Source of the DNA: Clostridiales bacterium
GTDB lineage: Bacteria; Bacillota_A; Clostridia; Christensenellales; Aristaeellaceae
Direction of reading: 5' to 3'
NCBI GenBank assembly: GCA_024684665.1
Contig: JAIKWN010000002.1
Location: 1-36,593 of the forward strand
Length of the DNA stretch: 36,593 nucleotides
The notes below the pieces were generated by a model. That model ran no database searches. It had not been told where the DNA came from and saw only the letters and a program-made list of their open reading frames with translations. Each line of letters opens with the position of its first letter. The stretch's first letter is position 1. Of this stretch, positions 1-7,979 are shown piece after piece. Both the position numbers and the translations under genes were made by a program.

Positions 1-90
1 GTGTAGGGAGCGCAGCGCGGTATTCACGCTTTCTAAGCAGGCAGACAGTCGTACACCTTCGTTTTTTCCGACGACGATCACGCTTATCAC
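1..90 (-). CDS. Family-2 glycosyltransferase, N-terminal fragment (runs off the left edge)
   Basis: Only the first 30 codons are in the window, read leftward from a GTG at 88-90. They begin ISVIVVGKNEG followed by RLSACLESV. This is the usual opening of GT-A fold family-2 glycosyltransferases: a hydrophobic first strand, a K/N-N-E nucleotide-sugar loop and a helix with CLESV. On the minus strand, AAAGGA lies about 8 nt before the GTG, and a good promoter lies further upstream. The frame is open to the window edge. Substrate and product cannot be judged. The family call is fairly safe because the motif is characteristic, but it rests on 30 residues. A GTG three codons further in is a weaker alternative start. 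Confidence 0.72.
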   Translation of the reverse strand, partial: MISVIVVGKNEGVRLSACLESVNTALRSLH

Positions 91-147
91 AGAGAAATTC
101 CTTTCCCGCGGCGCGGCAGAATCGATAAGGACTGCGCCGTCTTCTGG

Positions 148-176
148 ATTATCGCATAAAGCTGTCTCCGCGTCAA
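148..176 (-). promoter_or_regulatory. Promoter for the leftward glycosyltransferase
   Basis: Read on the minus strand, TTGACG (171-176) and GATAAT (148-153) are separated by exactly 17 nt, close to the sigma-A consensus. Transcription would start near 141, leaving a leader of about 50 nt before the GTG at 90. Confidence 0.65.
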
Positions 177-195
177 TCGAGCCTTGTTGGAAAGC

Positions 196-224
196 TTGAC
201 TTTCCCAGCGGGATTTCATAGAAT
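196..224 (+). promoter_or_regulatory. Promoter for aspartate kinase
   Basis: TTGACT (196-201) and TAGAAT (219-224) are 17 nt apart. Transcription would start near 231. An ATG at 234 would then be almost leaderless, which supports the downstream start at 285. The leader is too short for a lysine riboswitch or T-box. Confidence 0.65.
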
Positions 225-284
225 AGCTTTCGTTTGAAAGCGCGGCCCGGGGCGAAGAGGCCGCATAGCAGGGAGTGGATCAGC

Positions 285-1619
285 ATGGGTCTCAAAGTGG
301 CAAAATTCGGGGGTAGTTCTCTGGCGGATGCATCTCAGTTCCGCAAGGTACGGGATATTCTCCTCTCCGACCCGGAGAGACGTATTGTCGTGCCTAGCGC
401 ACCGGGTAAACGCAGCCCCGTTGACGTGAAAGTAACCGACCTTCTATATACCTGCTATCGGCAGGCTGCGGCAGGAGAGTCGATGGATGAAACCTTCGGG
501 AACATACGCGCACGGTTCCATGAAATCGCGGAGGCTCTTAAGGTCTCGATCGATCTGGAAGCTGAGCTGAAAGCGATCGACCGTGACATCCGTCTGGGGG
601 CGGGCAAGGATTATGCTGCCAGCCGCGGAGAATATCTGAACGGGCGCATACTAGCTGCTTGGCTGGGGTGGGATTTCGTGGATCCGAAGGATGGCATTTT
701 CTTCTCGGAGGACGGACGGCTCGATGAGGAAAAGACGGAGCGGGAGTTGTGCACCCTGCTGAAAAAGCATCCGAAGGCAGTCGTGCCAGGGTTTTACGGC
801 TGTTCTGCGGACGGAAAAATCAAGACCTTCAGCCGCGGCGGAAGCGACATCACCGGCGCCATAGTCGCAAGGGCAGCTGGAGCTGACATGTACGAGAACT
901 GGACGGACGTGGCTGGTTGTATGATGGCGGATCCTCGTATCGTACGCAATCCGGAGCCGATTCGATATGTGACCTACAGGGAACTGCGGGAGCTTTCCTA
1001 TATGGGCGCCTCTGTTTTACATGAGGATGCGATTTTTCCAGTGCGACAGGCAGGCATCCCAACCAACATCCGGAATACCAATCAGCCGGAAGAGCCCGGG
1101 ACCATCATCGGCTACGAGGCCGAGGATTATGACAGCGAGTACATGATCACAGGCATTGCAGGCCATAAGGATTTTGCCATCATCAACGTCGAGAAGACCA
1201 TGATGAACTCCGAACTTGGATTCGGACGAAGGCTTCTGCAAGCGGTAGAAGAGCAGGGCATTTCCTTCGAGCATATGCCCAGTGGCATCGACACCATGTG
1301 CGTGGTTGTGCACGAGGACGCTATCGTCGGAAAGAAGGAACGGTTGGTCGCGCGTATTCACGAGCTCTGCCAGCCGGACACGGTGGAAATCCACTCCGGC
1401 CTAGCGCTCATTGCGACGGTGGGGCGCGGCATGGTACGGGCCAAGGGTGGTGCCTCTGCCAGACTTTTTTCCGCCCTTGAAAAAGCGGGCATCAATGTGC
1501 GCCTCATCGACCAAGGTTCCAGCGAGATCAACATCATTGTCGGAGTTGACAATCTTGACTTTGAAAACGCGGTCCGCACGATTTACCGCGCATTTGTAAC
1601 GAAGGATGGACGGAGATAA
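285..1619 (+). CDS. Aspartate kinase (monofunctional, with ACT domains)
   Basis: Phosphorylates L-aspartate to aspartyl-4-phosphate, the first step toward lysine/DAP, threonine and methionine. The N-terminus carries KFGGSS, the amino-acid-kinase signature. SRGGSD and ENWTDV in the middle are the nucleotide and aspartate binding motifs. The last 150 residues look like two ACT regulatory domains, with the second around IATVGRGMVRAKGGASARLF and GINVRLIDQGSSEINI, so feedback control by an end product is likely. The product is 444 residues, typical for the single-subunit class (YclM/LysC-III-like) rather than the alpha/beta overlapping type. I chose ATG 285, not 234, because GGGAGTGG lies 6-8 nt upstream and the family motif begins a few residues later. 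The gene is monocistronic with its own promoter. Which end product inhibits it cannot be read from sequence. Confidence 0.93.
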   Translation: MGLKVAKFGGSSLADASQFRKVRDILLSDPERRIVVPSAPGKRSPVDVKVTDLLYTCYRQAAAGESMDETFGNIRARFHEIAEALKVSIDLEAELKAIDRDIRLGAGKDYAASRGEYLNGRILAAWLGWDFVDPKDGIFFSEDGRLDEEKTERELCTLLKKHPKAVVPGFYGCSADGKIKTFSRGGSDITGAIVARAAGADMYENWTDVAGCMMADPRIVRNPEPIRYVTYRELRELSYMGASVLHEDAIFPVRQAGIPTNIRNTNQPEEPGTIIGYEAEDYDSEYMITGIAGHKDFAIINVEKTMMNSELGFGRRLLQAVEEQGISFEHMPSGIDTMCVVVHEDAIVGKKERLVARIHELCQPDTVEIHSGLALIATVGRGMVRAKGGASARLFSALEKAGINVRLIDQGSSEINIIVGVDNLDFENAVRTIYRAFVTKDGRR

Positions 1620-1671
1620 ACATATTTGATAATAAAAAGGAAAGATTATCGCGAAAGATGTGACTTAACGC

Positions 1672-1699
1672 TTGATTTTCCTGGTAAATAAGGTAAAAT
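1672..1699 (+). promoter_or_regulatory. Promoter for the two-component/GerMN operon
   Basis: TTGATT (1672-1677) and TAAAAT (1694-1699) are 16 nt apart in an AT-rich gap between the aspartate kinase stop and the response regulator. This probably drives the run through holA, since later gaps hold no clear promoter. Confidence 0.55.
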
Positions 1700-1737
1700 A
1701 AGAATGAAATAATGTTATTGGATGGGAGTGAATCGGC

Positions 1738-2433
1738 TTGCCGAGGAAGATACTGTTGGTCGATGACGAGCCTCTGATCCTGAAGGGCTTGAAATACAGT
1801 CTTGAAAAAGACGGTTACCTGACCGAATCCGCACAGGACGGCGACGAAGCGCTGGAACGCTTTTTTGCAGGCGATTTCGATATGGTGCTTTTAGATGTCA
1901 TGCTGCCTGGGCTGGATGGCATCGAAGTCTGCCAGCGCATACGGGAACGCTCTAATGTGCCAATCATCATGCTTACAGCCAAGGGCGAAGACATGGATAA
2001 GATTCTGGGATTGGAGTACGGCGCCGACGACTATATGACCAAGCCATTCAACATTCTAGAGGTCAAAGCGCGCATCAAGTCCATTTTCCGGCGCAGTCAG
2101 CCGCCGGCGGACGATATGGACGAACGGCGCGTCATCCGGGTTCATGATCTCGAGGTCAACTGCCAGAGCCGCATGGTGACACTGGGAAATCGCGCCGTGC
2201 GTCTGACGGCAAAGGAGTTTGACCTGCTCCGGCTGCTTATCACTCACCGTGGCAAGGTATACAGCCGGGAAGAACTTCTGGAATTGGTCTGGAAGTACGA
2301 TTACATGGGTGATATGCGCACGGTGGATGTGCATATCCGTCGTCTTCGGGAGAAGATCGAACGGGACAGCACAAACTTGGAATTCATCCTGACAAAATGG
2401 GGAGTGGGCTACTATTTCACGGACAAAGACTGA
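1738..2433 (+). CDS. Response regulator, OmpR/WalR-like
   Basis: A 231-residue DNA-binding response regulator. The receiver domain (about 1-120) has the acidic pair DDE, the phospho-acceptor Asp53 in LLDVMLPGLDG, a Thr in MLTAKG, and the KPF lysine. The C-terminal winged helix (about 130-228) has TAKEFDLLRLL, TVDVHIRRLREKIE and the ending GVGYYF. The spacing and the GVGYY ending closely resemble WalR/PhoP-type regulators of Firmicutes. Translation starts at a TTG (1738) preceded by GGGAGTG at good spacing. No upstream in-frame ATG fits. It is followed at once by the kinase, forming a two-component pair. Equating it with WalR is inference from motif resemblance. Target genes are unknown. Confidence 0.92.
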   Translation: MPRKILLVDDEPLILKGLKYSLEKDGYLTESAQDGDEALERFFAGDFDMVLLDVMLPGLDGIEVCQRIRERSNVPIIMLTAKGEDMDKILGLEYGADDYMTKPFNILEVKARIKSIFRRSQPPADDMDERRVIRVHDLEVNCQSRMVTLGNRAVRLTAKEFDLLRLLITHRGKVYSREELLELVWKYDYMGDMRTVDVHIRRLREKIERDSTNLEFILTKWGVGYYFTDKD

Positions 2434-2476
2434 TTTCTTTATCTCTGTCCGCACGCGGCTGGTCGCCTCGCTGCTC

Positions 2477-3865
2477 TTGATTCTGGGCACGGCTTTTTAT
2501 CTCGCGGCGAACTGGACGCTGGGCGTAGTGGGCGATTCTCTGCTGCAGGAGACGGTTTCTGTGCGCGCATCCGAAGTTTCCCGGCTTTCCGTTTCCTTGT
2601 CGGAGCGCCTTTCCGGCTCCGTGGACGCATTTTATCTGGATCTTACCGAGGCGGCCCGTCAGCTTGGCGGCCGCCTTTTGATCGTAGATCCGGATGATAA
2701 GGTGACTTTCGACACGGCAAACGAGCGCTGCGGAACCGTCCTTCCGCTTGCGGAAGCTGTTACAGTGTTGAGGGGTGAACGGGACACCGATTATGGCTAC
2801 CACCAAGTCAAAGGAGAGAGGGACGAAGGGCGATGGGAAGGCTGTTTTGTCTCCTCGCTCCTGGACAGGAACGGAAGGCTTTCTGGGGCGCTGATCTTTA
2901 TCGCAAGCGTGCAGGCAACTGTAGATCAAGTGCTGAATCTTCGCGACCGCATGCTGACGGTTTTCGTGACGGCGGCAGTGGGGGTGCTTCTCATGGCAGC
3001 TCTTCTCTCCGGGTTGATTACGCGTCCTGTCGGCGCGCTTTCTGAGGGAATCGAACGGATGGGAAGGGGCGACTACGGGACGCCTGTGCATGTGCGCGGC
3101 CGGGGAGAAATGGCGAATCTAGCAGCGGCTTTCAACGACATGAGCGAAAAGGTGCGCTCACTGGATGAGACTCGCAGCCAATTCGTGGCGAACGCATCGC
3201 ACGAACTTAAGACACCGCTGGCTACGATAAAGATTCTCGTGGAATCCATGCTGTATGAAGAGGACATGGAGGAAGAAACGAGAAAAGAATTCTTGGGTGA
3301 TATCAACCGAGAAATTGACCGGCTTTCTTCAGTTGTGGGAGATCTTTTAACACTTGCCCGCATCGACAGCCGGAAGCTGACCCTCACGCGTGAGCCCATG
3401 TCCCTGTCTGATGTGGCGGAAGAGACAGCCCAAAGCCTCAGACCTCTTGCGGAAAAACAGGGAATCATCCTTACGGTTGAAGCAGAAGATCCTTGCCTGC
3501 TGGAGGGAGACGCAAACCGGCTGCGCCAGGTCTGCTACAATCTCATCAGCAACGCAGTAAAATACACACCCGAAGGCGGAGAGGTTCGGATTGCATTGCA
3601 GCGCAGCGGCCGTGACGTCGTGCTGATCGTTAAGGATACAGGCATCGGAATCGCGGAGGAGGATCTTCCACATATCTTTGAACGTTTTTATCGGGCGGAC
3701 AAGGCAAGGAGCCGGGTCGGCGAGACGGGAGGGACTGGCCTCGGTCTTTCCATTGTGCGGCAGATCGTGCGCCTGCATGGTGGAACGGTAACCGTACGCT
3801 CTCAGCTGGGAGAAGGAACGGAGTTTACTGTTCTTCTTCCTGCTCTCTCCGGGAAAGGCGAATGA
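2477..3865 (+). CDS. Sensor histidine kinase, WalK/PhoR-like (true start probably upstream)
   Basis: Membrane sensor kinase partner of the preceding regulator. Order: a first membrane segment at the N-terminus, an extracytoplasmic region of about 140 residues, a second membrane helix (MLTVFVTAAVGVLLMAALLSG), a HAMP linker (RPVGALSEGIERMGRGDYG), a HisKA domain with the phospho-acceptor His in ASHELKTPL, and a HATPase domain with NLISNAVKYTPEGG, DTGIGI and GGTGLGLSIV. There is no PAS domain. The coordinates use the first standard start, TTG 2477. However, the frame is open from 2393 and encodes FISVRTRLVASLLL just before it, the normal N-terminus of such kinases. The real start may therefore be ATT 2414, which has GGGGAG 9 nt upstream and overlaps the regulator's end. 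Identity as a kinase is firm; the start and the WalK orthology are not. Confidence 0.9.
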   Translation: MILGTAFYLAANWTLGVVGDSLLQETVSVRASEVSRLSVSLSERLSGSVDAFYLDLTEAARQLGGRLLIVDPDDKVTFDTANERCGTVLPLAEAVTVLRGERDTDYGYHQVKGERDEGRWEGCFVSSLLDRNGRLSGALIFIASVQATVDQVLNLRDRMLTVFVTAAVGVLLMAALLSGLITRPVGALSEGIERMGRGDYGTPVHVRGRGEMANLAAAFNDMSEKVRSLDETRSQFVANASHELKTPLATIKILVESMLYEEDMEEETRKEFLGDINREIDRLSSVVGDLLTLARIDSRKLTLTREPMSLSDVAEETAQSLRPLAEKQGIILTVEAEDPCLLEGDANRLRQVCYNLISNAVKYTPEGGEVRIALQRSGRDVVLIVKDTGIGIAEEDLPHIFERFYRADKARSRVGETGGTGLGLSIVRQIVRLHGGTVTVRSQLGEGTEFTVLLPALSGKGE

Positions 3866-3907
3866 CAGTGCCGTGCTACGGCTGTGAGAACAGGAGGCAG
3901 GGGAGAC

Positions 3908-4852
3908 GTGAATAGAAGCAATCCTTACTGCACGACACGTGTGGTGATCTTTCTGCTTCTTCTATCCGTTATTCTCTTTGCGGGTGTGGAAGGCGAGGAA
4001 GCGCAAAGCGGAAGCTTTCTGGAGGTAGCACTGTATTACCGTTACGCGGATACGGCTACCCTTGGATTGGAACGCGCGAAAATCGACCTTTCTCGTGAAG
4101 AAACGATGGCCACGCTGATCGTAGAACGGCTAATCGGCGGGCCGGGAGTATCGCACAGCCGCCTTTCAGGCTTGTTTCCGCAAGGGACGCGGCTGATTTC
4201 CGCCCAGGGCGACGGACGCATCGTGTATGTGACCCTGAACGGAGCCTTTCTGGGGAGGCCGGATGGAGCACCATCCGACTGGGAAACTCGGGACGACTGG
4301 CGGAAGGAGGCTGCTCTACGCAGGTCTCTGGCGTTTCAATCCATCGTTCTGTCCCTGACGGAGGGAGCTCGGTTTCAGCGGGTGCAACTATACATTGCAG
4401 AAGATGATGACGCGATCCCTCAACGGGTCGCGATGACCTGGTTTAATCCAGATGAGACGGATCTTGATCTCCGGCTTGCGGCGTGCGGTCGGGACGAATC
4501 GTTTCTGCTCACGCCGCGTTTGTCGCTTCGCGTTATTCTGGAAGGATGGCGTACCCGGAACTGGGACGCGGTATGGCCATTCATTGCACAGGGACCTGAT
4601 AATGCACCGGCTTCCTCAGGTGCTTTCCGGCGGGAAATGGAAAAAAGGAATACGCGCCTTCTGAGCTATGAAATCTCTGAAGGCAGCATTTCCCGGGACG
4701 GTGAAATGGCGACCCTCGTACTGGACGCGAAAACGAGGGATTCTGACGGCGGAGATGCAGAGATCGAACGGGAAAGTGTCGCTCTCCTCAGGGAGGACGA
4801 CAACTGGGTGATAGAAATGAGTGAACTGCTTTCACTGATGGTTCGGGACTGA
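3908..4852 (+). CDS. Exported protein with a GerMN domain
   Basis: A 314-residue protein with an N-terminal hydrophobic signal or anchor (VVIFLLLLSVILFAGV) and no clear lipobox. Residues about 45-110 fit a GerMN domain: a helix with LIVERLIGGPG, then LSGLFPQGTRLISA and DGRIVYVTLNGAF. The C-terminal 120 residues, with VILEGWRTRNWDAVWPFIAQ, look like a separate small extracytoplasmic domain that I cannot name. I chose GTG 3908 because AGGAGG lies 10 nt upstream; GTG 3884 has no such site. It is 42 nt downstream of the kinase and 20 nt upstream of a second GerMN protein. In actinobacteria the GerMN lipoprotein LpqB sits next to MtrAB, so a role as accessory to the sensor kinase is plausible but inferred. 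Confidence 0.72.
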   Translation: MNRSNPYCTTRVVIFLLLLSVILFAGVEGEEAQSGSFLEVALYYRYADTATLGLERAKIDLSREETMATLIVERLIGGPGVSHSRLSGLFPQGTRLISAQGDGRIVYVTLNGAFLGRPDGAPSDWETRDDWRKEAALRRSLAFQSIVLSLTEGARFQRVQLYIAEDDDAIPQRVAMTWFNPDETDLDLRLAACGRDESFLLTPRLSLRVILEGWRTRNWDAVWPFIAQGPDNAPASSGAFRREMEKRNTRLLSYEISEGSISRDGEMATLVLDAKTRDSDGGDAEIERESVALLREDDNWVIEMSELLSLMVRD

Positions 4853-4872
4853 GGGATGTCCGGAGGAAAGAG

Positions 4873-6363
4873 ATGCCTGCTAACAAGTGGTTCCTTGTCC
4901 TTCTTCTGCTAGCCCTACCGATTTTGTCCGGCTGCTCGGACGTTATTACGGAGCGACCAATGGCGGAGATGGATCTTTCTGCCATCACAGCGGGACGGGA
5001 CGCGCCTCTCTCAGATAGCGCGGAACTGGATGATTCTTCGTGCATTCTGTATTTTGTGAACACGAATGGAACCGGTTTGATTCCGGTGACAAGGGAACTG
5101 ACGTTTGACAGAACTGGAAACTGGGCGGAGGTTCTTCTCGCTGCGCTGCTCTCTGGACCACTGCCAGAAGAGAAGGACGCCACCTGGCCGGCAGGGATGC
5201 CGGTGCGGGGGGCGTCAGTTCAGATGTCCGACCGTTTTGTCACCGTCAATCTCCCGAGTGCGTATCGACAGCTTTCTCCAGCAATGCTGTACACCGTTCG
5301 TCTCGCAGTGGCAGAGACTTTCTTCGGAATGGGTATGCGTGCTGCACAGGTCCTAGTCGGAGGCAGAGAAGAGGGAGCAGATCTGGCTGGGACGATGCCG
5401 GTCGGAATCTTCCTGCCGGGCGGCGGAACGGATCCGGAAGCGCAGCTATCGCAGATGGAAGACGAGAGACTGAGCCGGGAAGCATTTGCCCGCTCGGCGA
5501 CGATCTTTTTCCCCGCCTGCGAGGGTGAGTATCTTTTGCCGGCGCAGCGCAGTGTGACTTGCGAAAGTGCCTCCGCAGTTGCCTGCCTGTATGCGATGCT
5601 GGAAGAAATGGGGCGGAACCCTTCGGATCCACTTTTCCGGGAAGATATTCCGGCTCCCCTCGACTACATGGAGGAAATGCCGGACATAGCACGCGCCGAA
5701 GACGGGACATCCCGGGTGATCCGGCTGCGGTTTTCATCTTCGCTGGATGCGGCGCTACAGCAGGCAGGCATTTCCCGAGCACTGTATCTCGGGATGCTGA
5801 CGCGCACGCTGATGGGCTTTGTACCCGGCGTTGATGGTATGACTGCGGGCATTGGAGAGCAGAGCGTCACGAAAGTGAGAAACGCAGCGGGCGAAACCAT
5901 CACCTTCCGGGATGGGATTCTGACGACGCGGGCGTTTTGGGAGTTTTTGGCAGCGCCCATCGGGATCTATGTCAAAGGAGAAAAGCAGGACGGGATAAAG
6001 AAAAAGATTGTTCTTCTTCCCTCCGGGCTGGAAAGGAATCCGAGGGAAATCTTCGCACGGATGACGGAGATTCCGGTATCCGAAAGCGCACTTCCGATGG
6101 AGACGGGGGTTTTTGATCTCCTTGCATTCTGCATGGAACGGGAGGAGATGGTTCTCAATTTCTCAGATGCCTTTTATGACAGGCTTGCATCACTGGGAGA
6201 GCGCGAGGCGTCCCGGGCGGTTTACGCGATCGTAAATACGATGACGGAAGGAAATAGACTCAGGGGCTGTGTCTTCTTCTTCGACGGAGAGCAGAAGGAC
6301 GGAATCGGCAGCCTTGTCCTGCGCGGGCGGATGATGCGTAATCCGGGAAAGGCGGAACCATGA
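4873..6363 (+). CDS. GerMN-domain lipoprotein
   Basis: A 496-residue predicted lipoprotein. The signal peptide ends in a lipobox with LSGC (Cys near residue 21), so it should be anchored on the outer face of the membrane. The first GerMN domain (about 55-165) shows VLLAALLSGPLP, the WPAGMPV turn, DRFVTVNLPSAYRQL and a final strand-forming AAQVLVGGR. A second region (about 205-340), with RSATIFFPA, VACLYAMLEEM and VIRLRFSSSL, looks like a degenerate GerMN repeat. The rest is not recognised. GGAGGAAAG precedes the ATG. The gene overlaps holA by ATGA. The tandem domains and the position after a two-component pair recall LpqB of the actinobacterial MtrAB-LpqB system, although the LpqB-type propeller is not evident. 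Confidence 0.78.
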   Translation: MPANKWFLVLLLLALPILSGCSDVITERPMAEMDLSAITAGRDAPLSDSAELDDSSCILYFVNTNGTGLIPVTRELTFDRTGNWAEVLLAALLSGPLPEEKDATWPAGMPVRGASVQMSDRFVTVNLPSAYRQLSPAMLYTVRLAVAETFFGMGMRAAQVLVGGREEGADLAGTMPVGIFLPGGGTDPEAQLSQMEDERLSREAFARSATIFFPACEGEYLLPAQRSVTCESASAVACLYAMLEEMGRNPSDPLFREDIPAPLDYMEEMPDIARAEDGTSRVIRLRFSSSLDAALQQAGISRALYLGMLTRTLMGFVPGVDGMTAGIGEQSVTKVRNAAGETITFRDGILTTRAFWEFLAAPIGIYVKGEKQDGIKKKIVLLPSGLERNPREIFARMTEIPVSESALPMETGVFDLLAFCMEREEMVLNFSDAFYDRLASLGEREASRAVYAIVNTMTEGNRLRGCVFFFDGEQKDGIGSLVLRGRMMRNPGKAEP

Positions 6364-7415
6364 ATTATCGGGAACTGATCTCCGCCTTGAAGGTGGGACA
6401 CGTTGAGACGGTGTATGTTTTTACAGGCAGAGAGGCATATCTCAGGGAAGATGCGTTGACCCGCCTGCGCAAGAAGATCCTGCCGGAAGGACTGGCTGAT
6501 TTCAACTGTACGGAGCTCACTGCGCCCATGACAGAGGATATCATTGCCTGCGCGGAAACTCTGCCGATGATGGCGGATCGCCGTCTTATCATTGTGCGGG
6601 ATTTCACTCCGCTCTCTGGGGAAGAGAAAAAGCCAACAAAGGCTGCGGGAAAGACAAAGACTGAATCTGCGGATCGTGAGGGCGAAACACTGCTTGCCTA
6701 TCTACCGCGGGTGCCGGAAACGTCCTGCATTGTTTTTCTCGCCGGTGAAGCGTTGGATCGAAGGAAAAAGCTTTGCAAGATGCTTACGAGTATGCCCGGC
6801 TTTGTCTCTTTCGATCCACCGGACGACGCGGATATTTCTAGCTTCCTCGGGAAAACTGCCAAGCATGCCGGGCTTTCGATGGAGCGCGCCGCGGAGGAGC
6901 GGCTGCTCTTTTATTCCGGACGGGATCTTTCAGCGCTTTCCCATGAAATGGAAAAACTGATCGCATACGCGGGGGACGAGGGATGCATCCGGGCGGAACA
7001 TGTGGAGCTTCTCGCAACGCGCACCCCGGAAGCCCGTGTGTTCGACATGATCGATGCAGCAGTTTCCGGAAAAACGGCGAAGGCTTATGTGCAGCTCCGG
7101 ACGCTTCTTGCCGCCGGGGAAGCGAGGCTCGGCATCCTTGCGCTTCTTTCGCGCCAGCTACGGCAGATGCTTTACGCTTCGGATATGATCGCAGCCGGAA
7201 GACGGCGGACGGAGATCGCGGAATGTCTGCAGGTGAAGCCGTTTGTAGTAGAGCGATTGGAACGCCGGGTCCGAAAGATTCCTCGAGAGAAGCTCCTGGA
7301 GTTGCTCCTGCTTTGTACGTGCACGGAGGCTGAGATCAAAAACGGGGGCGTGCGAGAGGACGCGGGCCTCGATCGGGTGCTTTTCGGGTTTTCGGACCTG
7401 CGGGAAACCGAATGA
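6360..7415 (+). CDS. holA: DNA polymerase III subunit delta
   Basis: Delta subunit of the clamp loader, which opens the beta sliding clamp. The 351-residue product has the family's N-terminal pattern (VYVFTGREAYLREDALTRL), the ETLPMMADRRLIIVRDF segment, FDPPDDADISSFL, a helical lid-like middle (RDLSALSHEMEKLIAYA) and the typical C-terminal domain (VFDMIDAAVSGKTAKAYVQLRTLL, RQLRQMLYASDM). As usual for delta there is no working Walker A site. A basic, KTK-rich insert near residues 85-100 is slightly longer than in many homologues. Its ATG overlaps the stop of the GerMN lipoprotein, so it is translationally coupled to a signalling operon, an unusual neighbourhood. Confidence 0.9.
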   Translation: MNYRELISALKVGHVETVYVFTGREAYLREDALTRLRKKILPEGLADFNCTELTAPMTEDIIACAETLPMMADRRLIIVRDFTPLSGEEKKPTKAAGKTKTESADREGETLLAYLPRVPETSCIVFLAGEALDRRKKLCKMLTSMPGFVSFDPPDDADISSFLGKTAKHAGLSMERAAEERLLFYSGRDLSALSHEMEKLIAYAGDEGCIRAEHVELLATRTPEARVFDMIDAAVSGKTAKAYVQLRTLLAAGEARLGILALLSRQLRQMLYASDMIAAGRRRTEIAECLQVKPFVVERLERRVRKIPREKLLELLLLCTCTEAEIKNGGVREDAGLDRVLFGFSDLRETE

Positions 7416-7586
7416 TCTCTCTCCCGCCCCAGCGAATCAGAGGCGGGTTAAAAGAACGATTTGTAATATCTTAATTGCGCTATTGAACACCGGAAAAGCG
7501 TGTTGTATAATGTGCGGCAAATCCGGTGCCCGGATTCGCTCCGGCGCTGAAGAATCCTGAACTCAAAGGCAAGGAAGTGAACACGC
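7416..7586 (+). other. Intergenic region with weak hairpin and a 5' leader hairpin
   Basis: A six-base inverted repeat, CCCGCC (7423-7428) and GGCGGG (7442-7447), follows holA, but the T-run after it is poor, so termination is uncertain. A promoter lies at 7483-7511. Close to its expected start site is a perfect seven-base inverted repeat, AATCCGG (7520-7526) and CCGGATT (7530-7536), with a three-base loop. That would fold at the very 5' end of the mRNA and could protect it. Confidence 0.45.
7483..7511 (+). promoter_or_regulatory. Promoter for the zinc-ribbon/phosphoesterase pair
   Basis: TTGAAC (7483-7488) and a perfect TATAAT (7506-7511) with a 17 nt spacer: one of the strongest promoters in the window. 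Confidence 0.75.
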
Positions 7587-7979
7587 ATGGGATTTATCAA
7601 GTGCCCTCGCTGTGAACTGAATTATATCCGCGAAGAAGAGCAGTTCTGCTCTGTATGCCGGCGCGAAATGCGCGGAGAAATCCAGGAAGATACGGTGGAA
7701 CTCTGCTCTGTCTGCGGTGAGAACCCGGTGATGCCTGGGAAAGACGTCTGTCTCTCCTGCTACAAGGAAATGGCGCAACAGGGGGCGGAAGAGCCGGAGG
7801 AAGAGCAGGAGCGTCCGGACATGGAGATCGATATGGAAGACGTCGCTGAGATGGACGAAATCGAACTGGATTCCGGGTCGGATGATATGCCCGCTGAGAT
7901 TTCTAATCAGATTTCCCTCGAGGAAGAGCGTAGTCGCGAAGATGAAGAGGCGGAACGCGAAGAGGAGGAAGAGGATTGA
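7587..7979 (+). CDS. Double zinc-ribbon protein with a highly acidic C-terminal tail
   Basis: A 130-residue protein that I do not recognise as a named family. Four CxxC pairs (Cys6/9, 21/24, 40/43, 55/58) would form two zinc ribbons. From about residue 66 to the end the chain is dominated by Glu and Asp, with runs such as EEEQE and EEEEED, so it is probably disordered. AAGGAAGTG precedes the ATG and a strong promoter lies upstream. Its stop overlaps the TTG start of the metallophosphoesterase, which suggests coupled synthesis. Zinc ribbons joined to acidic tails occur in proteins that contact nucleic-acid machinery or basic partners, but no specific function can be assigned. Confidence 0.75.
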   Translation: MGFIKCPRCELNYIREEEQFCSVCRREMRGEIQEDTVELCSVCGENPVMPGKDVCLSCYKEMAQQGAEEPEEEQERPDMEIDMEDVAEMDEIELDSGSDDMPAEISNQISLEEERSREDEEAEREEEEED

